Positions 35,753 to 48,700 of a stretch of 64,000 nucleotides of DNA are shown piece after piece. Source of the stretch: Nectonema munidae (lineage: Eukaryota; Nematomorpha; Nectonematoida; Nectonematidae); contig JAUIRK010000268.1 of NCBI GenBank assembly GCA_030549495.1, positions 62,001 through 126,000 of the forward strand, written 5' to 3'. Every line of letters starts with the position of its first letter. The stretch's first letter is position 1. The notes under the pieces are model-generated. The model was not told the origin of the DNA, ran no database searches, and was given only the letters and a program-made list of their open reading frames with translations. Both the position numbers and the translations under genes were made by a program.

Positions 35753-36570
35753 ATTCCAACCAACAAGAATATTTCCACATTACTGTTTAGTGTTAGGCTG
35801 CTTTGCGAATAATTTTAAATATACTCTTTAATATTTAAAATACATTAAGCATGAAATTAATGGTGCCAGATGAATTTCAAACTACAAATTAAATTGTGTA
35901 ATCAAAAAAGAGCTGCAAATTTCAAAAATTGTAATTAGCTGTCAAACGCTTTGTAATGCAGGATTATATTTAGATAAGCGGTGTCCGACGTTTGGACTCT
36001 CAAAATACATGTAGAAGAACCTTCAATCCAACCCCCCTCAATTCTAGCTTTTAACAGATTTAAATGTTAAGTCTTTCAAATCTAGCATTCGCTTTTTTTT
36101 TGAAACCCTCATACAATCGAAGCAAACTGTACTTTTTTAACGTAAATACTCTAGCACAGAGATCGCCAATTAATGGTGCGCTGATCAGTAATAGTCCCTA
36201 AAAACATTAGTTTGCAGAATATTTAAATGATTAGATTTTTTTAGGATACGCTAATTGTAGGGATGTCTTCTGTAATTTCATAATAGACACATGGCTATAG
36301 GATCGGTTCTCCCTCCTCCATAACATCTGTTGCACTCCAAGACTATTTTTCTTAACTTTTTTATTAATGTAAGAAAATATCAGATGAATTTATCTAGTAG
36401 AAAGGGCAGCTTACTTAAATGTAAAAACATGACCTCAAAACTTACTATTGTAAATGAGTTTATTGTCTCCACTCGTTTTGATAGGTCGTGTACCATGTTT
36501 AGAATATTTATTATATAGGTAAGATGATCGGCCGAACTATAATTTTAAAAGCATGATATGGGAAATAGCA
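35753..36570. other. Space between convergent MRPS22 and NDUFV2
   Basis: No gene was seen. CAGAGATCGCCAATTAATGG near 36158 looks like another hAT-type end, without a visible partner. On the minus strand AATAAA at 36571-36576 and ATTAAA at 36600-36605 are candidate poly(A) signals for NDUFV2. Confidence 0.45.
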
Positions 36571-36666
36571 TTTATTGCGATTTTTAGCTTAAATTTTAGT
36601 TTAATACTCCAAATATGTACTTCACATATACATTGATCAAACAGAAAAAAAGATGAAATATTGTCA

Positions 36667-36760
36667 TTATAAATCTTGTCTGCATTTGAAACCAGGGCCT
36701 TTTGCTTCTTCAGTAAGAGACGTTAGACCATTTGAAGGCTCACAGGAAAATCGAGAACTT
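36667..36760 (-). CDS. NDUFV2: NDUFV2 terminal exon, 4.5 kb from its neighbour
   Basis: After GATTTTAG one base completes Arg, then [20 protein letters not shown] and [10 protein letters not shown] and TAA. Human reads [30 protein letters not shown]. The exon is easily missed because a MULE and a LINE fill the intron. Confidence 0.94.
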
Positions 36761-39700
36761 CTAAAATCAAAAAATTAGCAGCATTGCACTTTATTAAAAC
36801 AGGAAAATACTCAATCACTGAACTGTATAGATTCATTGGATTATGCTCAATATTTAAATTACATCATTTCTTATATTTTATCAGTTATTTTATTATACTT
36901 ATTAAATATTTACTTTAGAAAATAGTAATTCTTGGTTGCATTACAAGAACAAATTTTATATAGATTTAGAACCAATGATTACCCAAAGACTCCTACTATT
37001 CTTTGGTGACAAAAATTGGCAATTATGCAAAATGATTTCTAATTTATTGTAGCGTTAGATAAAACAGTGTGCTCTATTTATTTTATAAGTAGTTTGCGTT
37101 TACTGTAGTGCTAAATGATATGTTTGCTGGATTGAACAAATACATTTTTTTCAGATCTCTTGATATTTTTTTGTTCACTTTTTGTTGCTTTCCACAGTGC
37201 CTTTCTCTCTTACTCAACTGTGTTAGTATTCTAGTCGACCTGTGCGTAAGTATCAAAAGGGGCCATGGGATGTCGTCTTTTAGATCTTTTGCATCCTCTT
37301 CTCTTGATAATTTTAATAACGTTTAGGCTTAGTAGGTACTGGCATTCCAGCGAGCTAAGACTTGTTCTTTTTTTAATTTCCAAATATTGGGATGAAACGA
37401 TGTTATGCTAGAGTGCAAATAATTATGCCATCCTTCTAATGAATTGTTTGTACGAGGTAAATCTTCAAGTACACGATCATACATATTCCATATACTAACA
37501 TCAAAATGTGGAACTTGCGTGATATTTCGACATTTTCTTTCAATATATAACTTTAATTTTAACTGTGCTGTCAGTGTATGCTCCTCAATGTGGTAGAAAT
37601 ATAGAGGAAAAAGTTTCTTTTTACAACTGTTTAAGCAAAGAAATGTTGGGAATAAAAGGAAAAGTGTAGTGTTGGGCGATTTTAATGGACATGTTGGTGA
37701 AGAAAGTGACGGGTATAATGGAGTTCATGGTGGCCTTGGTTTTGGAAAGAGAAATGTTGAGGGAGAGCATTTGCTTGATTTTGCTGACAATTTCAACCCG
37801 AAGATTGCGAACCCTTATTTCAAAAAAGATGTTGAGAAATTGAATACTTATGAGTCAGGATGTAATAAAACAATGATTGATTATATTTTGGTCCAAAGAG
37901 ATGAAAAGGTTAAAGATGAAAAACCATTCCTGGTGAAATGGTTATGACGCAACACCGTATATTGGTAATGGACATGGTGCTCAAAAAAGACATAAGATAG
38001 CAGAAGGTTGACAAAAACAGACTCAAAACATGGAGATTGAAAGAAAAGAAAGTTCAGAAAGCAATCATGGAAAAGGCAGATTCAATCGATAAAGATGCAG
38101 AATGGGATAAAATTGTTACAAAATTGTCTGAAATAATGAAAGAAAGAATGTGGAATATCAAAGAGTAACGGTATGATAACTTGGCGGTGGAATAACGATA
38201 GTGTCAAAAAAGCATTAAAAGAAAAGAAAGAAACGATAAAATGTGGAGAAAAGAAAGAAGTTTAAAAGCATGTTTAAGTACAGAAACATGGCTAAGAGCA
38301 TGATGGTGAAGGCTATGCATGTAGAAACTGAAAAAGAATGAAAGTCGAAGAGAAGATTAGACACATCTTTCGTATGGCCAAGACAAGCAAGAAAAACAAA
38401 CAAGATATTATTGGAAATCCGTGTGAGAGACAAAAATGGAGAGCTGGGGTTAAAGCTAGAAGAAAGGTTAGAACTGTGGAGGGCCCTGTACCTGAATTTT
38501 CAAGAGAAGAGGTGAATCAAGAAATGATACAGATGAAAACTAATATAGCAGCTGGTCCAAGTGGTGTACCTATAGAAGTAATACAACTTTGTAGACTTGA
38601 GGCTTCTTTGGCAAAAATAGGAAATGATGGGGAGAAAGATGCCAGAAAGCTTGGGGAATAGTGTTTTACCTCTTTATAAAGGCAAAGGCGACTCAAAAGA
38701 ATCTTCTAACCATAGAAGTAAGTTTTTTGAACATGCGATGAAGGTATTGGAAAGTTTTTTTTTAAAAAGAATTAGGAAACGTGTTGAGATAAATGAAATT
38801 CTTTTACTTAGGAGACGTACTTAGCAGAGATGGAGATGTAAAATCTGTGACACCACGGATAAGACTCGCTTGGAAAAAATTCAACGACATATCTGTAATA
38901 TTTTGTAAGAATTTGCGCTGTCTTTGAAGCTAAAAGAAAGACTGTACAAAGCATGTATGAGAAGTGTTATGAGTTATGGGTGTGAATGTTGAGCAATGAA
39001 AATATCAGATATCAGGCGTATGCAATCAACGGAAATGAGAATGTTGCGATTTGTGGAAAAACCTCTTAGACAAAGTCCTAAATGCTGTTCTCAGGAAAAT
39101 GACAGAAGTTGAAGACATAAATGGATATCTCGAGGAAAGACTGCGTTGGCTGTGCCATCTTGAGAGAATGGATGAACAAAGTTTGCTTAGGAGGGTGAGA
39201 GACGAAGTTGTGACTGGAAAAGTGAAGAAAGGGCGCCCCAAGAAATCATGGTAAGAGGTGGTGAAAGCAGATATGGAGAAAAGGGGACTCTCTCTGGAAG
39301 ATGCACAACTGAGAAAGCAATAGAGACGACGCTGCAAAAAATGAAAAAGGTCGACTCTGGCTAGCCGGGATATAATACCTGGTTTGCCTCCTGGAGAGAA
39401 ATGGATGATGATAATATAGGTATCTTCAAAATAATCTACGATATGATCAGCATCAGGTGGCAAAATTTCTTGTAACTTTTTAAATGCTTCAAAACTTTAC
39501 GGAACAAAAGCCAACGCTGGAATTATATTAACCAGTAAAGTAAAATCAGCAAAATTTTGATATTTACTTCCCAGACTTTCACACTTTTGAGATAAATGGA
39601 AAAAACATCCTTTAATTTTAACGTTAGGAGATACTTCTTCAATTACACTAATCGCAGCTTGTTCATAGTCTATAAAAATGTGTTTGGGTTGAGTTCATGG

Positions 39701-42700
39701 TTAATAGCAAGGAGTTGTTGAAAAACCTTTTGATAAGTGACTTGCTGCTTGTTTGGTAAAAGAGCATGCACACATGGAACAACTCTATCTCTAGTTAAAC
39801 AATGAATAGTGTACAACTGATAAAATAGGTCAGGTATTCATTTGTTATTTTGTACATAAAAGGAACCAGCATATAAGTTAGGTTTGATGGAAGAGGATAA
39901 AAAAACACCAACTGATTGTCTAAAACGTCTTATTCTCCGTCGAATATGCCTTACTGATGGTAGATGAGTTGAAGCATTACTTGTTATTGACTGACTTGCC
40001 GGTGCTAATATTTGCTGTGCAGTCTCTGGTCTGTTGATAGCTTTATTCTTTATTTTTTGCCGTAAAGACAAAATTTCTTTACGAACAATGTCTACAGCAT
40101 GGACATGTTCATTTACATAGCCAACTAATTCATCCTCACAAACTCTAATTTTAACTTTACCGTTGTTATGCGTTTTTTTAGAATTTTTTTTTTGATTTTT
40201 TTTTTTTTTTTGTATTTTCTTTTTATATTTTTTTTTTTCCCCTTTGGTTAAACTCTTTTTTTTTTTTAAAAAAAAAAAAAAAAGGAGGGGGAAAATTAAA
40301 AATTTTTGGTTTTTTTCCCTGGGGGGGGGGGAGAGAAATTTTTTTTTTAATACTTTTTTGGAATATTTTCAAATAAACTTATTATAAATCGTTGTCCTAA
40401 AGCAATTGTCGTTGAGATAAACGTACATAGGGGGCAATTATTCTAGGAGGCAATTGTCCTAGAACCCGTTTAAGAAAGCCTGCAGGGTATAAGGCCATTC
40501 TCTCAATAACGCTTTTTGATTCGCCACAAACACATTTAAACGTGATGTGATGCTCTTCGAACGGTTCGAGCCATCCCTTGGTACACTTGAACTCATCTAT
40601 AAGATGTAAAGGACATTTTCGTCCCTAGCTTGTTCGTGATATTTTGGGAATCCTTAATCCATGTTGACAGGTGTTTAAGGATTTTGTATTTCTTGGCAAA
40701 GCGCTTTATTTTCTATCCTTCTTTCTAGGCCTGCAGTTACTTGAAACTTTGTATTAATAGCATAAATCTTAAATTTTATCCTAACACTAGAGATGGGAAA
40801 CTTGTTTGTATTGTCTTGAAACAATGATGGCATGTTATAGAGAACTGGAAAAATGATATAGTCTTTATTATTAAATGCGTTATCAGTAATATAGGCTGTG
40901 AACTTGTTTATTTTTCCGTTGTAGATTGTATTAAATACCCAAGCCGTCATCACCATTACTGGGTCGTATATACATCACATAAGCTTGCGGTTAACTAGCC
41001 AACGGCAGTTTTATAAGCTGTGAATTCTTCATGAAGAGAATTTGAGATAACATAACCAGATATGTTTAATAGACTAAGGCAAATAAAAACAAACAGATTT
41101 TTAAATTATTATTTGTCAAATTTTGACCTCATCTCTGCTCCTTTAATTTTCATTATAAAATTGTATAGAAAAAGAATTAAATTACACATCCAAAATTTTG
41201 AAATGACTGTAATGTAGTAGGGCAATGTCTCATTATAGAAAAAATTAACCTTGGACCGTGTTTAGGTTCCTTTCCAGATTTAAGATCATTAATGATATCA
41301 TAGCAATCTTTAGGAGTGAGGTCTTCGTAGTAATCATCATTAATGTGCATCATAGGAGCATTAACACACGCACCCAAACATTCTACACTTGCTAGGGTGA
41401 ACATTCCATCCTGAGTTGTTTCTCCAAGCTTAATTCCTTTAAAAAATATATTCATATTTTATTAACTTTTATATAGTTTTAGCGATATTAGGTTTTCAAT
41501 TCGTAACACACTTTTAAACCAGGTTATTTTTCTCACAGTCATAAATTTAAATTTTGTTATGTGACTAGCCCTAACCCGTGCTGGGATTTTACGCCCCTTC
41601 ACTAAAAAAGTTATTGTACAAAATTGGTAAACCATATCCTTTCAAATTTAGTGAATTTTCTTAAAATCGCTAGCTGTATCTTTTGGTACCATTTCCATGG
41701 TAATTTAATGACCTTCTCGTGTCAAAAACTGTCAATCAAAATTCGCATTTTTCTACAAAATTTTGCCATTATCTGTAGTTAACCTTTATAACTGGGAGTC
41801 TATAATAGATTCTCTCTTAAAAATTTATAATTATTTACAGTCTTAAACGCATAACACTTTATATATTTAATTTTTTCACTTACGTCTGAAAACGGTCTCC
41901 AAAAATATTCTTTCTAATTTTACATTAAATATATGTTTTTAAACCAAATTACCCCAAATTACCATGGTATTTCATTTCTGAACTCAGTTTTTGCATTTAG
42001 CTTTTAGATCTATGCTATGGATGTGGATCTTTCTCTTTCTATCTCTTTAAGGAGGTGAAAAGAGAAGAGAAATAGAAGTGCGTTTGTCTTCCATTTAAGT
42101 AGGGAGGAGAGATGGTAACCATATTCTTCATCTTCCCTTGTTCTTGGACAGACTCTACCTCTTCCTCTAATAGGAAGGTAGAGAAAATCAACATCGGTTA
42201 GTGTGTCATCTCTTTATGACAGGAGAAAGAAGGGCGACCATAGTCTTCATTTCTTTCCCTATCTTCACTCTAGTAGTGGAGAAAGAAGAAATCACGAAGA
42301 CTATCTGTCTCTGTCTTAGGACAGGAGCAGACGATGACTAATGTCTTCATCTCTATCTTCCTCTAAGTAGGAGATAGAGGGAGAACATGATAAGGTAAGA
42401 GATAAGTGTGTCTGTCTCTACGTGAGAAGGTAGAGATCTCTCATGTAGGAGAGATAAGAAAGGACAAGGTCTGTCTTCCATAGTCTTCATCCTTCTCTGT
42501 CTCCTAGCTCCCCTGTAGAGTAGATAGGATCATGATCTCTTTCTCTGGAAGAGAAGGAAGTAGTCTGAAGTAGGAGGTTGTGTTTCTTTTAAGAGATATA
42601 AGGGATCATATAAGATCCTAAGGTTCCATTCTCTGCCCCTCCCTCCTTATCTACAGACATACCATACACTCCATACAGTCCTCTCTCTTAACCCCTTCCC

Positions 42701-45700
42701 GACATAGCATAGGTACACCAACACCATACCCGACATTCACAGGATCTTGGTAACTATCACTCTCATTCCTTCAGGAGGCCGCTCCATTCCATTGCTCTCC
42801 ACAGGCATAGTCCTGCTAGGTGGCCTCCGCTCGTTGGTATCTGCGAGCTTTCCCATACTCGGGGTCCTCTTTCAACAACAATCCCCTCAATCTATATCTC
42901 TCTATTCGTTCCTCTCATAGAGTGATTAGATTGATGCTTTTTATAACCTTAATCTCCTATCAACACTATCCCTTCGTTTCCCTCTCACTCTCCTTAAGTG
43001 ATAGGTACTATATATACAAGGGAAGGTGAACCTCTTACCCACACTTACACACATATAATTACGTATGTAAAGGCACCGTGTGGTGTTTTTATCGAGAAGG
43101 CACACTCGCTCGGCTTGTATCGAACAATGAAAAAAGAAGGCTTGATGTGGGATCCAACCCAAGACCTTGAGATATACGTATCTAACCAACATGAATCACG
43201 CCCTCACCCATTTTGATCTACATGTAGGTATTTCTGTGAAGAGATAGGTAGATATGGAATAAACGTGTGGATACTTCTGTCTTTGGAGGTCTTAGTGTTA
43301 GAACATGAAGATCTCTTTTGTGTGAGGAGATGACTTTCCTTAAAGAAACTTTAACTGATATGTGTCTGTTTTGGAGAGACAGAAGTAAGGAGGTTAGAGC
43401 TAGATTGATCGAAATAATGGATGAGAAGGATCAAAAAAAAATTTTCGACCAAAGCCAACAAAAATTCATAAGTGTGGCAATTTAGAAAATTTTGATGATA
43501 ATAGTGATGACATTGAAATCAAAGAAATTGAAATTGCAAAATAACAATTGTGAATATCGCAACATATATTGCCATACTTGAATGGTCGAATAGTATGGGA
43601 TTTTTCCAGTACTGTTCAATATTGCTAAACGAATTTTTTGTACAATGACTAGAAACGCGCCAAGTGAGAGAAATTTCAGCCTTGCTGGACGGGTCGTTAC
43701 CCAAAAATGGGCACTTTTAGCCTTCTTCTGTCAACAACGTTTTGCTTATTAATAGCAACATGAAAAAAAGTTGTATATAATTTTTTAATAAAGATGTTTT
43801 TGTGAATAAAACTGTTATGATTACAGAAAAGTTAAGCAAAGGTTTTTTTGTTTTATGTAAAAATTAAACAAAACTTATATTTCAGTAAATACGGCAGTTA
43901 AATTTGAAATCTGGTACTTGCGGTACCCGCATAAATATTTTTGTGGGTGCAGGCAAACGCTGGTAAATTTTACCAGATAAAAGCAGGTGCGGATAAAATA
44001 TTTTTACCCACGCAGTACTTAAGTAGTGATGCGATGAAGACTTGATAATTCCCTGTAGTCATCCGCAGTTATAGTGGGGTTGGAACCTAACAGTGGAAGT
44101 TTGATGTCGGGTAATAATGGTGCTATATGTTCATAGACAAAAATTCTTATATAATAAATTTTCAAGATTATGAAAAAAAGTTCGTCTCACACAAAAATTG
44201 TTAACATCCACTGTTGGTATGTTATTTAGACCTAATATTTGTTCTGTGTAAAAATATTTTATTTGAAAATTAACGAGGGATATTGATTAATATTTTCTTA
44301 ACGAAGTAATATTTTTATTTAAAGTAAAGATAACGTAGTTAGATTTTGTACTAACGATCCCAAGTCTAATATTTTGGAGTAGGAAAACAAGATGCTTCTC
44401 AAAAATGATCATGACTCTTAACTCCTTTAGTTTGAGTGTGTCTGATGATGGAGAGCATCTTAAAATCAATTAAAATACTTTTTTAAAAATGCAATTTGAA
44501 AAGAAAGCATTGCAAGAGTTTTGGTATTAGGGTTTGGATATGCCTCATGTCAAAAAATGTATGTCCTTACTTCATTTGGAACAACAAGGCTATACAATGA
44601 GTTTGGATTTAGTACTTATTTGTCAATTGAAAAAAAACAAGAAACCGCTTCACAATGAACAGGCAGCTATGTAAACCGTTATCAGTAAAAATTACTTTGG
44701 AAACTCTTATATCTTAACATAAGCAAAACAGGCACTAAATTTTAAATTTATTATAAATGTTTAAATGACGGATTTATTTTGTACAAATTTCATGAAAAAA
44801 TAAAAAACAATTTTTGACATTGGGATTATTACAATTTTAACGGTGCCTATTTATCATAATTATGTTATCTATTATAATGCCTTCAAGATATTTCTATGTT
44901 TTATTGAAAAATTATATAATATAAAATTTGTCAGTTGTTCAGATACACGAAAATTCGAATATACTCGGATATTTGAGGTTTCAATGTAACTACAAATATA
45001 ATTAATAATCCCAACTATCACCTTGGACCAGTTACTATTTTTAGATGTGTAGAAACATCCTTAAAAATGTTAGGGTGAGAGCATAAAAAGGTTGGAAACC
45101 ACTGTTTTTTATTGTCTCTAATGAATTAAATTCTGATTTTGAAATAAAAATTGAATTATGAAGTCTACCGAGGATATCTTGCAAAGTCTCCACAATACAA
45201 TCAGAGCCATTTCCGCCAATCATGCAAGGAGTTGTTGTGCAAACACCAATGAAATATTTTCCCACTGGATTTCTTAATAAAATCATATTTAATTGATATG
45301 TACCAAGCATGAGATGGATGCCTATATCACGATGTTTTTCAACATTTTAAAAGTATGCAACATTTTTAAGCCCTAATAAAATTATATAATAAAAAATCAT
45401 TTGCTCTATCATTAATAATAAGATATTTTTAATAAAGGGTTAAAACACGATATTACTGTGAAGATATTCTTAGTTATTATTTAGGCATCAATTGGTAAAA
45501 TAAGGTACTTATAATGAACAAGGTACTTCAGGGTGTTAAATAGGAAAATAAGGCAATCAAATAGTGGGCTTTTAATAATAATTTTATATACAAACTTAAT
45601 GATTTAAAAATCAAGTTACTGGATCATCGTTCATTCCCAAACTTTTTGTGTCCACGTTCCCTTTTCAATTTTAAAAATATGACGCACTTTTTAATACCGG

Positions 45701-48700
45701 GATTTAGAAATATTTATTTTACGTTCATAATTTTTTGGGCTAAAATCATATAAATCTATTATAAGAAATAATGGAAAATGATTCTTTCTATTTATTCATA
45801 GCATGAATGCGTTTGTTTCCTTCCTCTCTACAAGTTTCCTTATTATTACTCTATATAGATTTTATTACACGGTTTTAGTCATATTGCATGTTGGAAATCC
45901 TGTTTCCCAAAGATATGTGGTTGAAAAGAAATCGCATTTTTCGGATAATAAATATTTTAATAATATTGTATAACCTGTTTATTTCTTCGACCCTTGGGAA
46001 AATAAAAAAGTGGTGCTTATAAAGATATGGCGTGGATACAAAGGTTTTCAAATTTTTTTATTTTTGAGTAGTTGTAAAACTCGGATAAAAGTATTCAACC
46101 ATGCTTGAAATACCCTCACAACTTTGATTGTTTCATCGCTGAACCTTTCAGTTATGCTTTCTAAATCAACAACTTTCAGAAATTCAGTATTTCCTTTATT
46201 CACAGCAAATTATTTGATTTTCAAAAGATGGCTTTCTACCTATTTAATTGTAATTTCTTCTTCTTCAGAACTGCTTGATTTTAGTTATATTAGGTTCTGG
46301 TTCATCATAAAATAAATTTTTAGCAATTCATGGTTTCTATTTCATGTAGCTTAAGTCACTAAAAGATTTTAAAATTTCGCTAGAGATATCATCATTAATA
46401 TCTTAGTTTGACGTTTTAGAAAAACTCATTCGAGCCTGCCCACACTCGGGTAAAAATTTATGCGGGTACCCACATCAACCAGCTTCAAATTTTCATCTGC
46501 AAAGCTTATTATATTAATTTTGAAATCAAAATCAGTATTAATTTTTTGTTAATAACAAAAATACATTGCATATGTAAAATTTAAATTTATAACTTATTAT
46601 CGTTTCAAGAGATTAAAATTTTTTAACAGAAAATAAAAATATAAACAATAGACCTCCAAACTCATTCTTTCTTAATCCGGATCAGGCGCGGTTTTTTGAA
46701 TTATGAATTTTATTTCATAACAAGTATTAGGGAGATGATGAAGTTTTAACAGTGCCCATCTTCTATTTACATTTTAGCCAGCTAAGCAAATTTTTTTACT
46801 GACTGTTCCGGTAGCCATGATGCTAAAAATCCTTCTAACGAATAGTGTGGTTAAGAAAGAGCATTTTATTCCTCATATCCTGCATCTTCTCTGTTTCAGG
46901 GACAATTCGGCCTCTAAATATATTGATATTGATATTGCCTTGAGACCGAATTGACCACGTTTCTCTTCTCTTATCCTATAATCAAATGATGTGACAGCAA
47001 TCTATCATTTAGTTATAGCAAGTATGCTTTTCTATCTTGGTAGGCAACGTCGTCTATACTCAAATCAACAAAGCTATACAAAATCGAGTGCACATCTAAA
47101 AAAATGTCAGCAACAAATACAGCTGATAAATAGTATGAATGCTGTTTTTTGTTTCTTTTTTTCAAAGCAATAACAGCGTTTTATAAAACTGGATAAAATA
47201 TAAAGGTGGCGTTTTTGGCAGGTTATATTTTTAAAGTTAGACAAATTTTTTTTCTGTACCGAACCTCGACTATCAGAATTTTCGCGTATCAGAACAACTA
47301 ACGAGCCCACCTAAAAAAGAAAATTTCCGCGTAACCGAGCAATTCCTTTTTTCCGAACCTGCCAGCATATTGAGATTTTACCGTACAAAGATATAATTAA
47401 AAACTTTTTAACTATATTATTGGAAATTTATATATTAAACTAAATACTTTTTTATTTTTAATACTTTGAAAAAAACGATCTCTTTATCCAATGTGCGTCC
47501 TTTACTCGTCTTACCTCGCCCCTTTGAGCATATCTCACGTCGCAAAGAGTTGAACAGTTTGAGAACGAGTGTACTAGATGGAAAAAAGGAAAGTAATACC
47601 TCTTATACATTGTATAAAAAGTAGCTACTTCGTAAACACGCATTCGAGGAATTTTAAGTACGTCTGCAACTTTATGCATTGCAGCCAATGGAAGCCATCC
47701 TAAAAATCATATTTAATATATTCAATATTCAGCCTCAAAAAAATCTATAAAAAAACTTTGATCAATTTTTCAAATAATTTAAACATTTAGTAATAGATAA
47801 AACAAATCATTTTAAACTTTTATATTTAAATCTAATGCAAATTTAAACTTTAATTAAAAAATTGAATGAAGAAATTTAAAGGATTTATGTCTATAATTCA
47901 ATTGAATATTAAAAAATGTACTATTTTACACGCTTTTGTTTAGCGAGGCTGAGTAATTTTACCTACTTATTTATTTTTAGAATTATGATGGTAAGTTCGC
48001 ACATATTTCGAATAAAATTAAAATTTGATTAATCTCGAGATTTACATTTGATAAAGGAAAACGAATCTTACCTAAACAAAAAGTATTCCTACCTCAGGAA
48101 TTTAATGAAGATAATCCCAAATTAAAAAACGGATATTTTTGGAAATGTTTTTAAAATTCTTTTCCCAGACATCTTGCCAATCAGGGTAAAAGTTGGCTTT
48201 TTCAAATGTGCCGAAATATATGAATATTTTAGGATAACTTATTTTTATATGTACATTAATTATATGAGTTATATATTATACAGTTATGTTTTTAAGATTT
48301 AATATACCAAATATTATAAATTAAGACATTTACCAAAAAAATTTAGCGCGAAATGAGGTGTGTGTGTATTGTCGGAATCATTATAGTAGTACATGTGCGT
48401 TAAAACATAACTTTAAGTATAGTTGTTTGCACTATTAAAAACAAAACATTGAAAAGTATTATCATTCTTCTTTTAGTGCATCTTGCCCTTTGATTAAAAA
48501 TAAAATTAATTTTGTAGACAGCATTTCTACATATTCATCAATTTTTGGATTAATATTAAATATAAAAATTTATATTAAATATAAAGATACATGATAAAAT
48601 TGCTTATGAAAACATTCATTCAAGTTTTAAACAAAATAATTTTTTTATATCAAATCGAGCATGCTGATTTCATTTCCATACTCGATTTCGCAATTAAGGT

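Noticed and set aside
39026-39463. Minus-strand 145-codon open frame
   Set aside because: Most of it is antisense to the LINE C-terminus. Only its first codons ([16 protein letters not shown]) are real MULE sequence, and it joins the two by accident.
42820-43216. Overlapping open frames of 69-83 codons on both strands in the GC-rich island
   Set aside because: They are long only because the stretch is GC-rich. They overlap the SINE and show no family features or splice support.
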